From positions 1-33,354 of the forward strand of contig NZ_KB902535.1 of assembly GCF_000379525.1 (NCBI RefSeq): DNA of 33,354 bases. Direction: 5' to 3'. The translations under genes were made by a program, and so were the position numbers. This stretch comes from Lamprocystis purpurea DSM 4197 (GTDB taxonomy: Bacteria > Pseudomonadota > Gammaproteobacteria > Chromatiales > Chromatiaceae). Below are positions 9,189 through 20,954 of the stretch, piece by piece (the stretch's first letter is position 1; every line of letters begins with the position of its first letter). The notes under the pieces are model-generated. The model had not been told where the DNA came from. It saw only the letters and a program-made list of their open reading frames with translations, and ran no database searches.

Positions 9189-9797
9189 ATGCGCAAAGAC
9201 AAACAGACCTACCGCGTCGCCGCCCTGGCCGCCCCGTTGGCCATGGCCCTGGTGATGGCCGCCCCCGCCAAGGCCGCCGACGCAATGGACACCTACTGGA
9301 AGGCCGCGCCGACCACGACCGCCTGGGTCAACCCCTACGGTGAGTGTTGGCAGGGGGTCGACGGCGAGAACCTGGAGCCTTGTGCGGCATTCACCCCGCG
9401 CGCCCCCCTGGTCATGCGCCTGCTGTTCAATCTGGACCGCTATCAGCTCAACGAGATCCGTAACCCAGAGGAACTGCGCAAGGTCGATGACCTGATTGCC
9501 GAGTTCCAGGCGACACCGCGTGAAGAGGTGGTCACCATCGTTGGTCACACCGACAAGCTCGGTTCCTGGGAACACAATGTCGTGTTGAGCGAGAACCGCG
9601 CCAGCACGATCAAGCAGTATATGATCGACAAGGGCTACCCGGAGCGCGCGATCCGTTCGGTGAAAGGCGTGGCCTGGGAAGGCGGCGACGACGTCGCTGC
9701 CGACGGTGCCGTCATCGATCTGGGTCCGCTCGAGAACAACCCCCTGCGTCGGCGCGTGGTCGTGACCGAGCTGGGACCGGATCAGCTCAAGAACTAA
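9189..9797 (+). CDS. OmpA-family exported protein (peptidoglycan-binding OmpA C-terminal domain)
   Basis: The 202-residue product has a clear signal peptide (RKDKQTYRVAALAAPLAMAL, cleavage likely after AKA near residue 29). Residues about 75-200 form an OmpA-like domain: LVMRLLFNLDRYQLN, VVTIVGHTDKLGS, then LSENRASTIKQYMIDKGYPE and the closing NNPLRRRVVV. That domain binds diaminopimelate in peptidoglycan. There is no N-terminal barrel and no lipobox, so it is probably a periplasmic wall-associated protein. AGGTAACGAAAG precedes the ATG. Family assignment is firm, but the particular role is not known. Confidence 0.9.
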   Translation: MRKDKQTYRVAALAAPLAMALVMAAPAKAADAMDTYWKAAPTTTAWVNPYGECWQGVDGENLEPCAAFTPRAPLVMRLLFNLDRYQLNEIRNPEELRKVDDLIAEFQATPREEVVTIVGHTDKLGSWEHNVVLSENRASTIKQYMIDKGYPERAIRSVKGVAWEGGDDVAADGAVIDLGPLENNPLRRRVVVTELGPDQLKN

Positions 9798-10020
9798 CCA
9801 GTTGTCCGGCCGTGGGCCGACGTCCGCAGGGCGCCGGTCCGCGAGCCCCAGGAAGATCCGCCGCATCGGGACCCGGGCTGGTGTCCCGCCATTCGTAGAA
9901 TCAATCTGCAACCGCAGCTCCGGACGCTTGCGCGTTCTGGGCCGGCGAGGTGCGGTCGGAAAACAAGGATGACACCAATCCAATAGGCCTCTTCCCCCCC
10001 GACCGAGGCTTAAAGGACGG

Positions 10021-10053
10021 CCGGTCCCCGGGTCACCCGAGGACCGGTTTTTT
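10021..10053 (+). terminator. Rho-independent terminator
   Basis: CCGGTCC and GGACCGG close an inner CGGG/CCCG stem around a TCA loop, followed by TTTTTT. The T-run is on the plus strand, so it ends the OmpA-family transcript about 220 bases after its stop. The same hairpin lies 18 bases past the purB stop, but without a U-tract in that direction. Confidence 0.8.
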
Positions 10054-10064
10054 CTTCGATGGAG

Positions 10065-11996
<1,932 letters not shown>

Positions 11997-14267
11997 TCAG
12001 CCGGCCTGCACGGCGGCCAGCGCGGTCAGGTTGAGCAGACCGCGTACCGAGGTGCTGGTGCTGACGATGTGTGCCGGGCGGTCCGCCCCGAGGAGCATGG
12101 GTCCGACGTTGATGGCGCCGCTCGGTCCACCCAGGGTGCGCAGCAGGTTCAGGGCAATGTTGGCGGCATCCTGATTGGGCATGATGAGCAGGTTGGCGCG
12201 CCCGGTGAGCCGTGAGCCGGGGAAGCGCACTTCACGCATGGCGGCGTCCAGTGCCAGGTTGGCGTGCATCTCGCCCTCGACTTCCAGTTCAGGCGCGCTC
12301 TCCTGGAGTAGCCGCAGGGCGTCGCGCATCTTGTTTGCGGAAGCCGTATCACGGCTGCCGAAGTTGGAGTGCGAGACCAGGGCAATCTTGGGCTCCAGAC
12401 CGAAGCGGGCGACCTGGGCCGCGCACAGCCGCGTGATCTCGGCCAGGTCTTCGGCGCTCGGGTCCTCCTGCACATAGGTGTCGGCGATGAAGAGCGGTCC
12501 CTGGGCCAGGATGACCGCATTCATGGCCGTGAGCCGACGCACCCCGGGGGCGCGGCCGATGATGGCTTCCACGTGCTCCAGGTGCCGCAGATAACGCCCC
12601 ACCACACCGCAGATCATGGCATCCGCGTCTCCCGAGCGCACCAGGGCGGCGGCCAGGACCGTGGGTGCCTTGCGCACATACTCGCGGACCTCGGTGAGGG
12701 TGTAGCCGCGCCGCTTGACGCGCTCGAAGACGGTGGCGCAGTGAACGTCGAAACGGTCGTTTTCGGACGCCACCACCAGATCGAAATCGTGACCCGGACG
12801 GATGGAGAGTCCCAGGTCGCTCAGTCCTGCCCGGATCACCTCCGGCCGACCGATCAGCATGGGCCGGGCGATGCCCTCGCTCACCGCCTGCTGGGCCACC
12901 TGCAAGATTTTTTCCTGCTCGCCCTCGGCGAAGACCACCCGGCGCGGCGCCGCGCGCGCGTGCTCGAAGACGGGTTTCATGGTCATGCCGCTGCGGTAGG
13001 CGCGCGCGCTCAGGTTCTCCCGATAGGCATCGAGATCCGCAATGGGGCGGGTCGCCACGCCCGATTCCATGGCGGCCTGGGCCACCGCGGGGGCCAGATG
13101 CGCCATCAGGCGCGGATCGAATGGCCGGGGGATCAGGTACTCGGGACCGAAACTCAGACCCTGTCCGCCATAGGCCGCGCGCACGATGTCCGAGGGTTCA
13201 GCCCGCGCCAAATCCGCGATGGCATACACGCACGCGGTTTGCATGGCCTCGTTGATCTGAGTCGCCCCGCAGTCCAGGGCGCCGCGGAAGATGAAGGGAA
13301 AACACAGAACGTTATTGACCTGGTTGGGGAAATCCGAGCGCCCGGTGGCGATGATGGCATCCGGGCGGGCGGCGCGGGCCAAGTCCGGCATGATCTCCGG
13401 ATCGGGATTGGCCAAGGCCATGATGATCGGGCGCTCCGCCATGCGGATGAGCCATTCGGGTTTGAGCACGCCGGCGGCGGAGAGCCCCAGAAAGACATCG
13501 GCCCCGGTGATCGCCTGCTCCAGGGTGCGCAGGTCGGTCGCCACCGCGTAGCGGCTTTTGTAGGGGTCCATCACCTCCACCCGGCCCTGATAGACCACGC
13601 CGGCGATGTCGGTCACGATGACGTTCTCGGGCTTGAGCCCCAGGGCCACCAGCAGGTCCAGGCAGGACAGGGCCGCCGCGCCGGCCCCGGCGGTGACCAG
13701 GCGCACCGCGCCGATCTCCTTTCCGACCACCCGCAGGGCGTTGATGATGGCCGCGCTGACCACGATGGCCGTGCCGTGCTGATCGTCATGGAACACCGGG
13801 ATGCCCATGCGCTCCTGGAGCGCACGTTCGATGATGAAGCAGTCCGGGGCCTTGATATCCTCCAGGTTGATGCCGCCGAAGGTGGGTTCGAGCCGCGCCA
13901 CGGTCTCGACGAAACGCTCCGGGTCCAGTTCGTCGATTTCGATGTCGAATACATCGATGTCCGCGAACTGTTTGAACAGCACCGCCTTGCCTTCCATGAC
14001 CGGCTTGCTCGCCAGGCTGCCGATGGCGCCCAGACCCAATACCGCGGTGCCGTTGGTGATGACCGCCACCAGATTGCTGCGGGAGGTATAGAGCGCCGCG
14101 TTCAGGGGATCGCGCACGATCTCCTCGCAGGCGGCGGCGACCCCCGGGGAATAGGCCAGGCCGAGATCGCGTTGGTTGGCGAGCTGTTTGGTGGCCTTGA
14201 TCTCCAGCTTGCCGGGCTTCGGGTAACGGTGATAATCGAGTGCGTTCTGCTTCAGGTCGTCGGACAT
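11997..14267 (-). CDS. maeB: NADP-dependent malic enzyme (malic enzyme-phosphotransacetylase fusion)
   Basis: The 756-residue product is a two-part enzyme of typical MaeB length. Residues 1-about 430 form the malic enzyme: Y39 in [15 protein letters not shown]94 in [12 protein letters not shown], the metal site [14 protein letters not shown] (about 131-143) and [16 protein letters not shown] Rossmann NADP domain follows ([19 protein letters not shown]). Residues about 430-756 form a phosphotransacetylase-like domain ([53 protein letters not shown]) that in MaeB is regulatory rather than catalytic. It converts malate to pyruvate, CO2 and NADPH. ATG 14267 gives the canonical N-terminus; the open frame continues upstream only through repeat DNA. 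Confidence 0.97.
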   Translation of the reverse strand: MSDDLKQNALDYHRYPKPGKLEIKATKQLANQRDLGLAYSPGVAAACEEIVRDPLNAALYTSRSNLVAVITNGTAVLGLGAIGSLASKPVMEGKAVLFKQFADIDVFDIEIDELDPERFVETVARLEPTFGGINLEDIKAPDCFIIERALQERMGIPVFHDDQHGTAIVVSAAIINALRVVGKEIGAVRLVTAGAGAAALSCLDLLVALGLKPENVIVTDIAGVVYQGRVEVMDPYKSRYAVATDLRTLEQAITGADVFLGLSAAGVLKPEWLIRMAERPIIMALANPDPEIMPDLARAARPDAIIATGRSDFPNQVNNVLCFPFIFRGALDCGATQINEAMQTACVYAIADLARAEPSDIVRAAYGGQGLSFGPEYLIPRPFDPRLMAHLAPAVAQAAMESGVATRPIADLDAYRENLSARAYRSGMTMKPVFEHARAAPRRVVFAEGEQEKILQVAQQAVSEGIARPMLIGRPEVIRAGLSDLGLSIRPGHDFDLVVASENDRFDVHCATVFERVKRRGYTLTEVREYVRKAPTVLAAALVRSGDADAMICGVVGRYLRHLEHVEAIIGRAPGVRRLTAMNAVILAQGPLFIADTYVQEDPSAEDLAEITRLCAAQVARFGLEPKIALVSHSNFGSRDTASANKMRDALRLLQESAPELEVEGEMHANLALDAAMREVRFPGSRLTGRANLLIMPNQDAANIALNLLRTLGGPSGAINVGPMLLGADRPAHIVSTSTSVRGLLNLTALAAVQAG

Positions 14268-14340
14268 AGTGAATCTCGTTGGCGCGGCGATACTTGGCAT
14301 TGTGGGGCGCGCAACGCGGTTCGGCAACCAAACCACAGGG

Positions 14341-14556
14341 CAGGCAGCAGTTCCGAATTTGAGCAGCATCGCGCGACTCTTGGTGGATGCGGCGCGCGCG
14401 ACCGCTGTGCCGGGTCCTTGGCACCGCGTGGCGCGCCTTATCCACCCTACAACGGAGCCGGTTTCGTAGGGTGGATAAGCGCAGCGCATCCACCATCCGC
14501 CTCGCCGCCGACACTCTGCTGGCAGGGGCCACCCAAATTTGGAACTGCTGCAGTGT
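14341..14556. repeat. Long REPIN copy (GTAGGGTGGATAAG family) with extended flanks
   Basis: The core 14382-14494 holds two inverted REP units meeting at TCCACCCTAC...GTAGGGTGGA. The core is flanked on both sides by a related word (TTCCGAATTTGAGC at about 14351 and CCCAAATTTGGAACTGC at about 14543). The same flanking word and core appear in inverted order at 27467-27631. It fills the gap between maeB and the M15A gene. Confidence 0.75.
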
Positions 14557-14570
14557 CAGGGCGGCGCAAT

Positions 14571-15140
14571 TCAGGCGATCTGGTCCTGCAGTTCCTCGAC
14601 GATCACCCAGCGCCCGTTGCGCCGATCCCGGATCTGGCTGCGCAGTTGCGCGCGATTCGGGCCCAAAGCGGCCGGGCGCAGGGCGATGTGGACCCAGCCC
14701 GAGCTTGGCCCCAGGTCGGGGTCGACACATTCACAGCACACCTCATCGAAAACCGGCAGGTGGGTGGATGCCCATTGCGCCAGCGCCAGGGTGGTGAGGC
14801 CGGGAATGCGCAGATCGCAGGCCCAACCGCCGGTGTGGGGACTCAAGCTGATCCAGTCCGGAGGGCTCTTCTTGAGGACCCGTTCCAGTGCCTGACAGCG
14901 ATAGAGGCTGATGGGCGAGAAGCGGCCGTGCGCGTCACGGATCGGCTGCATGACCTCGCGCACCAACTGGACCGCGGCCCGCAGGAGCTGATCGTCGGGC
15001 AGGGCATTGTCGATGCCGAGTCGGGCGGCGACCTCGCAGCGGCTGAGCTCGTAGACACGAAAATTGGTGGCGATGTGGTCCTGCGGGTCCAGTCCCGCAA
15101 GCGTCAGGTGATCGAGCCTGGTGCGTGCCCGGTTGGCCAT
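14571..15140 (-). CDS. Peptidase M15A-type zinc D-Ala-D-Ala carboxypeptidase-like protein
   Basis: The 189-residue product shows the M15A pattern used by phage endolysins and VanY-like enzymes. It has FRVYELSRCEVAARLGIDN with a helical region, SLYRCQALERVLK, then H102 and D109 in LSPHTGGWACDLRIPG and H151 in GWVHIAL as the expected zinc ligands. It lacks a signal peptide, so it is either cytoplasmic or released by lysis. Its ATG lies two bases after the stop of the giant CHAT gene (TGATCATG), so the two are translationally coupled and probably act together. Alternative: a catalytically altered M15-fold domain with a sensing role. The fold assignment is by motif only. Confidence 0.7.
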   Translation of the reverse strand: MANRARTRLDHLTLAGLDPQDHIATNFRVYELSRCEVAARLGIDNALPDDQLLRAAVQLVREVMQPIRDAHGRFSPISLYRCQALERVLKKSPPDWISLSPHTGGWACDLRIPGLTTLALAQWASTHLPVFDEVCCECVDPDLGPSSGWVHIALRPAALGPNRAQLRSQIRDRRNGRWVIVEELQDQIA

Positions 15141-15142
15141 GA

Positions 15143-18100
15143 TCAGAGTGCTTCCCGGATCGCGGTGAGGGCCGCCAGTACCTGGGGCAGCGGGGTGGGC
15201 AGCGCGCCGACGAAGGCGATGAGAAAGTCCAGCGACTCATGCACGGAGGCGACCTCACGCGGACTCGCGCCGCGGCGGAAGAGTTCCCGGTAGAGCGCGA
15301 TGATGCGTTCCACGGCCGCGGGCGACGGGCTTGTCTGGGTGAGCAGCAGGACCGTCGCGTTGTCGGCCTCGGCCACCGCGTGACGGAAGCTCGGCTCCCG
15401 TGCGTTGCGCTCGGCGGCCACGTCGATCATCGTCTGAAGCGTGTCGGGCAGGCTGGCCTGCCAGTCGCCGCCGCTGGTCGCATCCAGCCGCAGGGCCAGC
15501 AGCTTGGCCGCGGCCCAGAGTGCGAAGGGGCAGGGGTCCGGTTGGTCGGATTGCGCGCCGGCGCGGGCCAGATAGTGCGCCATGTTGGCCAGGGCTTCGA
15601 GCCGGCCGCGCGGTTCGGTCTGGAGCCACGCGAGCTGGCGGCAGGCCTGGCCGAGCAGGGTCAGTCGCTCCGCCGTGGGCGCGCGTTGGCTGACCGCGGC
15701 CAGCTCCAGGATGTACTGCTCGATCCGCCCGGTCAGTTCCTGGCGGCGATCCTCCTTATGATGCCCCTCCGGTTCATGGCGCAGCGTCCGCCACTGCTCG
15801 CCGATGAGCCGCACCCCGAAGTCGCTGCATTGTTCCAGTGTCCGCAGCGAACAATCGCCGGTCTCCGCGCCCAAGGCGGTTTCCAGCCAGGTCACCGCTT
15901 CCTGATAGGCGCCGGTCTCGCCCCAGGCGAAGCCGATGGCCGCCGCCAGGTCTGCCCGCGCAAGCCAGGGGTCGCGCTGTGCCTCCGGGATCGCGCCGAT
16001 CAGGTCCTCGATCCGCGTGCGCAAGACGGTCAGTGTCGCGGGATCGGCGTCGCGCTCGCGGACCTGGGTGCGGATGGACTCGCTCAGATTGCTGAGGTCC
16101 GCGATCACTTCAAACGGGGCATGGTAGGGGCGGCGCACCGGCGCGACCGCGGGCGCGGGGACCACCCGCAGGCGATAGGCCGGGTCGCCGTAACATTGGT
16201 AGGCACCCCAGGTGTTCACGTCGGCAAAGCGCCGCCAGACCTCCTCGCGCGCGGCGCGTACCGACTCGCCAAACGGCTGGCCGGCGAGCATCCGGGCATA
16301 GAAGCCCTCGGCGAAGGCCAGTCCGGCGCGGTCGTCCACCGCCCATCCGGCTGCGATCACGGCCTTGACGCCCATGCGGATGAACTGCACCGCCAGGTTG
16401 GCCGCCAATTGGTTGGCGTTGGTCGGGGCCGTCGCTTGCGTCTTACCGAGGTGGCAGCAGTTGATGAACACCAGTTCCGGTACCCAGCGCAGTTGTTCGA
16501 CGTCGCCCGGAGTCAGGAAGGTTTCTTTGCCGATGACCATACCGGAGATCCGCTCGGCGACCGCCGGCGGGGCCTGACCACAGGCCGGGCAGGTGTCGAC
16601 CGCTCGCCCGGGCAGTGGGAATTCGTGCTCGCCGTGACCGGCCAGGTGCAGGATGCGCCAGGCGTCTTTGTGCAGTCCGTTGAGGATGGCATCGGCTTTT
16701 TCGTCGATCCGGTCCGTGACCTGGAAGCCGTGGTCGCGCAGCAGTTGGGCCACCCGGCCGGCTTCCTCACGGGCCCCCGGCAGGTCGCTGAAGGCGTTCC
16801 AGCCATCGAGATCCGGATTGCCCACGACATAGGCCTTGGCCTCCTGGGCATGTGCGACTTGGGACCGATAGCTCGGTGTCTTGAGCTGCCGCACGAGGCC
16901 GCCGCTGACGGCGGGCGGACGGCCGGTATGGCTCCAGCGGTCCTCCAGGAGTTCCCAGGGGAAGCGGGCCGAAACCTCGTCCACCAGCACCACCAGATGG
17001 CGCTGCTTGGGCGCGAGTTCGCGCAGCCGCGTGGGCAGGAGCATCTCGAACAGCGTTTTGGCTGCCTCGGCGTTAGCGGCGGGCGAACGGGACGCCTGGG
17101 CGATGAAGGTGTCGGCCAGGCGTAACTGACCGGCCGCCAACGTCACCTCGGCGCGCGCCCGGTCGGTGGCCGCGATGAAGCGCAGCGCCTCGCCGCGCGG
17201 CTCCTGGGTGATTTCCAGACGTTGCCACCATTCCGCGGCCTCCTCACAACGCACCCGCCGCAGACCGCCCACCCCCTCCTCGACCACCCGCGGTTGCCAG
17301 ACGAGGCGGGCGGCCAGTTGGTCGTCCTGCAGGACCTCCTCGAGCGCCTCGGCGGCCACCAGCGCCAAATCCTGATAGAGCTCGATGATCTCGATGTGAT
17401 CCAGGGCCACCCGATCGCCGAGCCCGGTCGCTGCCAGTCGATCGGCGGCGGCCAAGGCGCCGCGCAGGATCGCCTTGACGGCATCGGCGACCCGCAGTCC
17501 GCCGGCACCGGAACCGACCAGCAAGGCCGAGAAGGCCGCGGAGCGCACCGTGTCGGGCGCACCGAAACGGTCGCTCGACCAGCGGGCGACGCGCAGCGCA
17601 AAATCGAGCAGGGCATCCCGGACCCCCGTTTCCAGTGACGCGGGCGTCAGTTCCCCGACCTGACCGAGTCCGACCACCACCGCACCGGCCGGCATCGCCC
17701 GCGGGCGCTCATTGATGAAGAGCGCCGAACTGCCCGCCCGGCCGGGATAGAGTCCCAGTTGCAAACACTCGCTCAAACGTCCGGCAAGCCGTTCATCCAG
17801 CGCCAGTTCGGCACTGACGATGGTATCGCCAAGGTAATGTCCGACCAGCACCGGGTAGCGGGCATAACTCAGGTCGCCATGGCGGATGCAGACCTGGATG
17901 GCCGGTGCCGCCGGCGCGTCCCCCGGGTCCTCGGTCGACCGGCTGGATCCGAAGCCGAAGGATTCCACCGCCTGCTGATCCGGGATGTCGTCGGTGGGCG
18001 GCGGTGCGGGCAGCGGGAACAGTGCGCCATCCTCGGCCGCATCGTCCGCGGCAGTAGTGCGGGTCGCACCCGGCGGCGTCCGGGTCAGCCGGGTGGTGGT

Positions 18101-20659
18101 GCCCGTCATGAGCAGATCCAGGTAACCAGGGAAGGCGGCCTGACGCGTGCAGAGTGCGTCGTGGGCGGTGTCCCCGACATACCAGACCGGCACGTTCGGC
18201 AGTTGTCCGGAACGCCAGGTGACGGTGCCGTCCCCCTGGGCGGTGGCGAGAAAGTCGAGCTGTCCGGCAGCCGCCGGGTCGGACGCGTCCGCCGGTTGGA
18301 GCCGGTAGTCCGCGATGGTTGCCGCCTGGTGACCAGCCACCGAGACCAGGTGTCGCGGGTCGACCGGGCTGTCACGCAGCAGGCTCCAGGTCGCGCGTGC
18401 CTGGCGCAAGGCTGCAGCAGTGGGCGGGTTCCAGTCGGCACGCAGGGTCTGCTTGAGGTCGTTCCAGGCATCCATCCGGAGCAGGTCCGGCCCCCGTGTC
18501 GCGCCGGGCAGCAACTCCAGGAGTGCCGGATAGGCGCGCAGGATGTCGACCAGCGCATCAGGCCCCTGGGTGAGATCGAGCAGGCTCAACCGTGTCAGGG
18601 TCGGATGCCGGCCGGTGAGCCAGCGCAGGGCCTCGCAGGTGCCCTGGTGAGGGGTGCCGAGCATGAGCAGCCGCGACTCGGGCAAAGCGATGATGCGCCG
18701 CCACAGTGCCGCGCCCGTCCCGCCGTCGCCGATCATGGCGCGCACCACCAGTCCGCCCAGCGAGTGGGCGATCAGCCGGACGGGTTGTTTGGTCCGCTCG
18801 GCCTCGGGCAGCCAGGCGTCCAGGTGTTCGGTCAGAGTCTGCGCGGTGTCCAGAATCGAGCGCCGCCAGTCGTAGGCAAAGACCTCGACGCGGTGGCTGC
18901 GCGCCAGGAACGCGATCAACGGGCCGTAGCGTGCGTCCAGCGGTCCGACCGGCTCCACGCGATCCGTTCGGTGGCGCCGCAGGCGCTCGATGCCGCCGCG
19001 TTGCAGGGCCTCATAGTCCAGCCAGAGCGTGTGCCCATCGACCGCCAGGCTGCTGCCCATCATGCCGGGCACGATCACCGCCAATGGCTTGGGTGTACCG
19101 GCCGAGCGGGCGCGGCGCACCGTCTCGCGCCAGCGCGGCGCTTCATGCGGGGCCTGCTCGATGGGCTGGAAACCGGCATCCGACCCCTCGGCGCGGGCGA
19201 GCGCGGCGGTCAGCCAGCGCAGGCTGCGTTCATTGCTGAAATAGCCGAAATGATTGACCTCCGGACCTTGATCGCGGAGCAGCCGCGCCCCTCCCGGGGG
19301 GCGGCGCAGACCACCCGCCATCGACCCGGTATTGACGACCAGATCGTGATCGGAGCCATAGAACCAGTCGGCAACGAACAGTTTGAGCTGACCCCAGAGC
19401 GCGTCGCCCTGGGCGTCGCCGGCGATGACCGTCAGGTCCGCGCGGGTCATCAGGTCCGGATGCTGGAGCAGTCGGGTCAGGGCCGAGCCGGGCATCATCG
19501 CCTCCAGGCCGGGCAGGGTGCGCGGATCGGTGCGCGCCTTGACCGCCGCCAGCAGAAAGTCCATGGTCGCGTCGGTCAGGGTCCAGCCCGCCAACTGGGC
19601 GAGCACCGACAGCCAGCGGTCCAGGCGGCCGGAGGCCAGGGTGGTGCCCCGGGCGGGGCAGGCGACGCGCACGAAGCGGCTGATCCGCGGGCGCGCGGTC
19701 GCGAGCAGGGTCAGCAGTTGCGCAAGCGCCGCGCGGTCCGCCCGATAGGCCTGGTCGTGCTCGACGCGGGCGGTCGCGGCGAGCGGGCTCAAGCCGAGTT
19801 GCGCGGCGATCGTGTGGTCCGCGGCGAACAGAGTGTCGAGCAGGTCCGGCTGCAGTGGATCGGTCGCCCGGTCGCGCTCGCCCAGGCACAGCAGTTCGCC
19901 GACCAGACCGCCGCGCGAATGGGTGACCAGATGCAACTGGGCTCCGGCGGGGAGTGCGCGCACCAGTTCCAGCGCATTGACGATCGGGCTCTCGGTGAGC
20001 GAGCGGTGTTCCCAGGCGAGTGCCCGCGTGCCGTAGCGCCGGCTTAAGTCGTCGCGCGCCGCGGTGGCGGCGGCGGACCCGGCCCAGAGTGCGCCGAAGG
20101 ACCCCCGGCAACTGGAGCCGGTGCCGTGAATGAAGACCAGGAGCGGCCCCTGGTCAACGGCGAGCGGCGTCTGTGCGGTGACTGGCGTCAGGGCGAAGGT
20201 GTCTCCCAAGGCGCAGTGATAGAGTCCCGGCGACTGGCCCTGAAGCTGGTGCTCCTCCAGTCGCTCGCCCAGGGTACGGATGCTCTGATCCTTGAGATCG
20301 ACGCCGAAGCAGTCCAGGACCGAGAGACCGAGACCCCAGCCCCCGCGGGTTACGCCGCGCGCCTGCGCGGGCGGCCGGGTGTCCAACTCCCAGATCGTGT
20401 CCCGATCGATGGCAATCCCGCGGGTCGCGGTCTGCTGTCCCCGTTCACGGACCAGGTCGTCGGCCCGGGTCCAGAGGGCGAACCCATTGGTCAGTGTAAC
20501 GCGCACCACCTCGTCCGCGGCCAGGCTCGTCTCGCCGCCGCTCGCCCGGCCGCTGCCCGGCACCAGTCGCCGTGCGGTCTGCACGGCCACCAGTCGGGTG
20601 GCAGGCAGGGCGGCTGCCTGTGAGTCACCGCGGATGCGGACCCGTGGATTTTCTGCCAT
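15143..20659 (-). CDS. Giant protein: two alpha/beta-hydrolase domains plus CHAT protease and helical C-terminus
   Basis: The product is 1838 residues without a signal peptide. Residues 1-165 are unassigned. Hydrolase 1 (about 165-500) has the oxyanion stretch LLVFIHGTGSSC and a nucleophile elbow THSRGG (S248). Hydrolase 2 (about 520-860) resembles LCAT/PGAP1-like lipases: VIVPGMMGSSL, elbow AHSLGG (S633), a later GDGTVTW acidic motif and a TAHDAL histidine. Residues about 890-1190 are unassigned. The CHAT caspase-like domain (about 1205-1500) carries H1342 in LAGHGEHEF and C1401/C1402 in VFINCCHLGK, with a CPAC insert between them. The C-terminus (about 1510-1838) is alpha-helical, TPR-like. 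GGGAGC precedes the ATG. CHAT proteins are cysteine proteases, some acting as immune effectors; here protease and lipase activities are predicted in one chain. Confidence 0.85.
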   Translation of the reverse strand: MAENPRVRIRGDSQAAALPATRLVAVQTARRLVPGSGRASGGETSLAADEVVRVTLTNGFALWTRADDLVRERGQQTATRGIAIDRDTIWELDTRPPAQARGVTRGGWGLGLSVLDCFGVDLKDQSIRTLGERLEEHQLQGQSPGLYHCALGDTFALTPVTAQTPLAVDQGPLLVFIHGTGSSCRGSFGALWAGSAAATAARDDLSRRYGTRALAWEHRSLTESPIVNALELVRALPAGAQLHLVTHSRGGLVGELLCLGERDRATDPLQPDLLDTLFAADHTIAAQLGLSPLAATARVEHDQAYRADRAALAQLLTLLATARPRISRFVRVACPARGTTLASGRLDRWLSVLAQLAGWTLTDATMDFLLAAVKARTDPRTLPGLEAMMPGSALTRLLQHPDLMTRADLTVIAGDAQGDALWGQLKLFVADWFYGSDHDLVVNTGSMAGGLRRPPGGARLLRDQGPEVNHFGYFSNERSLRWLTAALARAEGSDAGFQPIEQAPHEAPRWRETVRRARSAGTPKPLAVIVPGMMGSSLAVDGHTLWLDYEALQRGGIERLRRHRTDRVEPVGPLDARYGPLIAFLARSHRVEVFAYDWRRSILDTAQTLTEHLDAWLPEAERTKQPVRLIAHSLGGLVVRAMIGDGGTGAALWRRIIALPESRLLMLGTPHQGTCEALRWLTGRHPTLTRLSLLDLTQGPDALVDILRAYPALLELLPGATRGPDLLRMDAWNDLKQTLRADWNPPTAAALRQARATWSLLRDSPVDPRHLVSVAGHQAATIADYRLQPADASDPAAAGQLDFLATAQGDGTVTWRSGQLPNVPVWYVGDTAHDALCTRQAAFPGYLDLLMTGTTTRLTRTPPGATRTTAADDAAEDGALFPLPAPPPTDDIPDQQAVESFGFGSSRSTEDPGDAPAAPAIQVCIRHGDLSYARYPVLVGHYLGDTIVSAELALDERLAGRLSECLQLGLYPGRAGSSALFINERPRAMPAGAVVVGLGQVGELTPASLETGVRDALLDFALRVARWSSDRFGAPDTVRSAAFSALLVGSGAGGLRVADAVKAILRGALAAADRLAATGLGDRVALDHIEIIELYQDLALVAAEALEEVLQDDQLAARLVWQPRVVEEGVGGLRRVRCEEAAEWWQRLEITQEPRGEALRFIAATDRARAEVTLAAGQLRLADTFIAQASRSPAANAEAAKTLFEMLLPTRLRELAPKQRHLVVLVDEVSARFPWELLEDRWSHTGRPPAVSGGLVRQLKTPSYRSQVAHAQEAKAYVVGNPDLDGWNAFSDLPGAREEAGRVAQLLRDHGFQVTDRIDEKADAILNGLHKDAWRILHLAGHGEHEFPLPGRAVDTCPACGQAPPAVAERISGMVIGKETFLTPGDVEQLRWVPELVFINCCHLGKTQATAPTNANQLAANLAVQFIRMGVKAVIAAGWAVDDRAGLAFAEGFYARMLAGQPFGESVRAAREEVWRRFADVNTWGAYQCYGDPAYRLRVVPAPAVAPVRRPYHAPFEVIADLSNLSESIRTQVRERDADPATLTVLRTRIEDLIGAIPEAQRDPWLARADLAAAIGFAWGETGAYQEAVTWLETALGAETGDCSLRTLEQCSDFGVRLIGEQWRTLRHEPEGHHKEDRRQELTGRIEQYILELAAVSQRAPTAERLTLLGQACRQLAWLQTEPRGRLEALANMAHYLARAGAQSDQPDPCPFALWAAAKLLALRLDATSGGDWQASLPDTLQTMIDVAAERNAREPSFRHAVAEADNATVLLLTQTSPSPAAVERIIALYRELFRRGASPREVASVHESLDFLIAFVGALPTPLPQVLAALTAIREAL

Positions 20660-20735
20660 CGCGATGCTCCCGCCGGCCTGATACAGGTGAATGAGTCGGA
20701 AATAAGTCCTTGATCATGGTTCCGGCCACGAGAAA

Positions 20736-20866
20736 AATGGCCCCCGTGGGAGCGGCGTCCCGCCGCGATGCGGTGCCGCGGCGATCTCGAACGCTGCGAT
20801 GACACGCCCGACCCCATCGCGGCGGGACGCCGCTCCCACAGGGTCGCCGCGCGACTTTCACGGTAA
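20736..20866. repeat. REPIN (GTGGGAGCGGCGTCCCGC family), inverted partner of 24269-24395
   Basis: The core 20746-20839 starts GTGGGAGCGGCGTCCCGCCG and ends with its reverse complement. Similarity to the copy at 24269-24395 extends beyond the core into GGTCGCCGCGCGACTTTCAC, in opposite orientation. The two copies bracket the metacaspase and sigma/anti-sigma genes. Confidence 0.8.
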
Positions 20867-20954
20867 AGCCTCGACCTCCTCAAAGCCCAGCCCGGCGCCG
20901 GGCATGGACGCCGACACTCCCGCTCCCAGCCGCGGCTTGGGTGAGCCGAGTGGG

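Noticed and set aside
12369-15293. Very long plus-strand open frame (974 codons) opposite maeB and M15A
   Set aside because: It is the antisense shadow of two well-supported genes in GC-rich DNA; its composition (G, R, Q, H-rich) is typical of such shadows.
15239-20047. Long plus-strand frames opposite the CHAT gene
   Set aside because: They mirror the coding frame of the 1838-residue protein and show no domain of their own.
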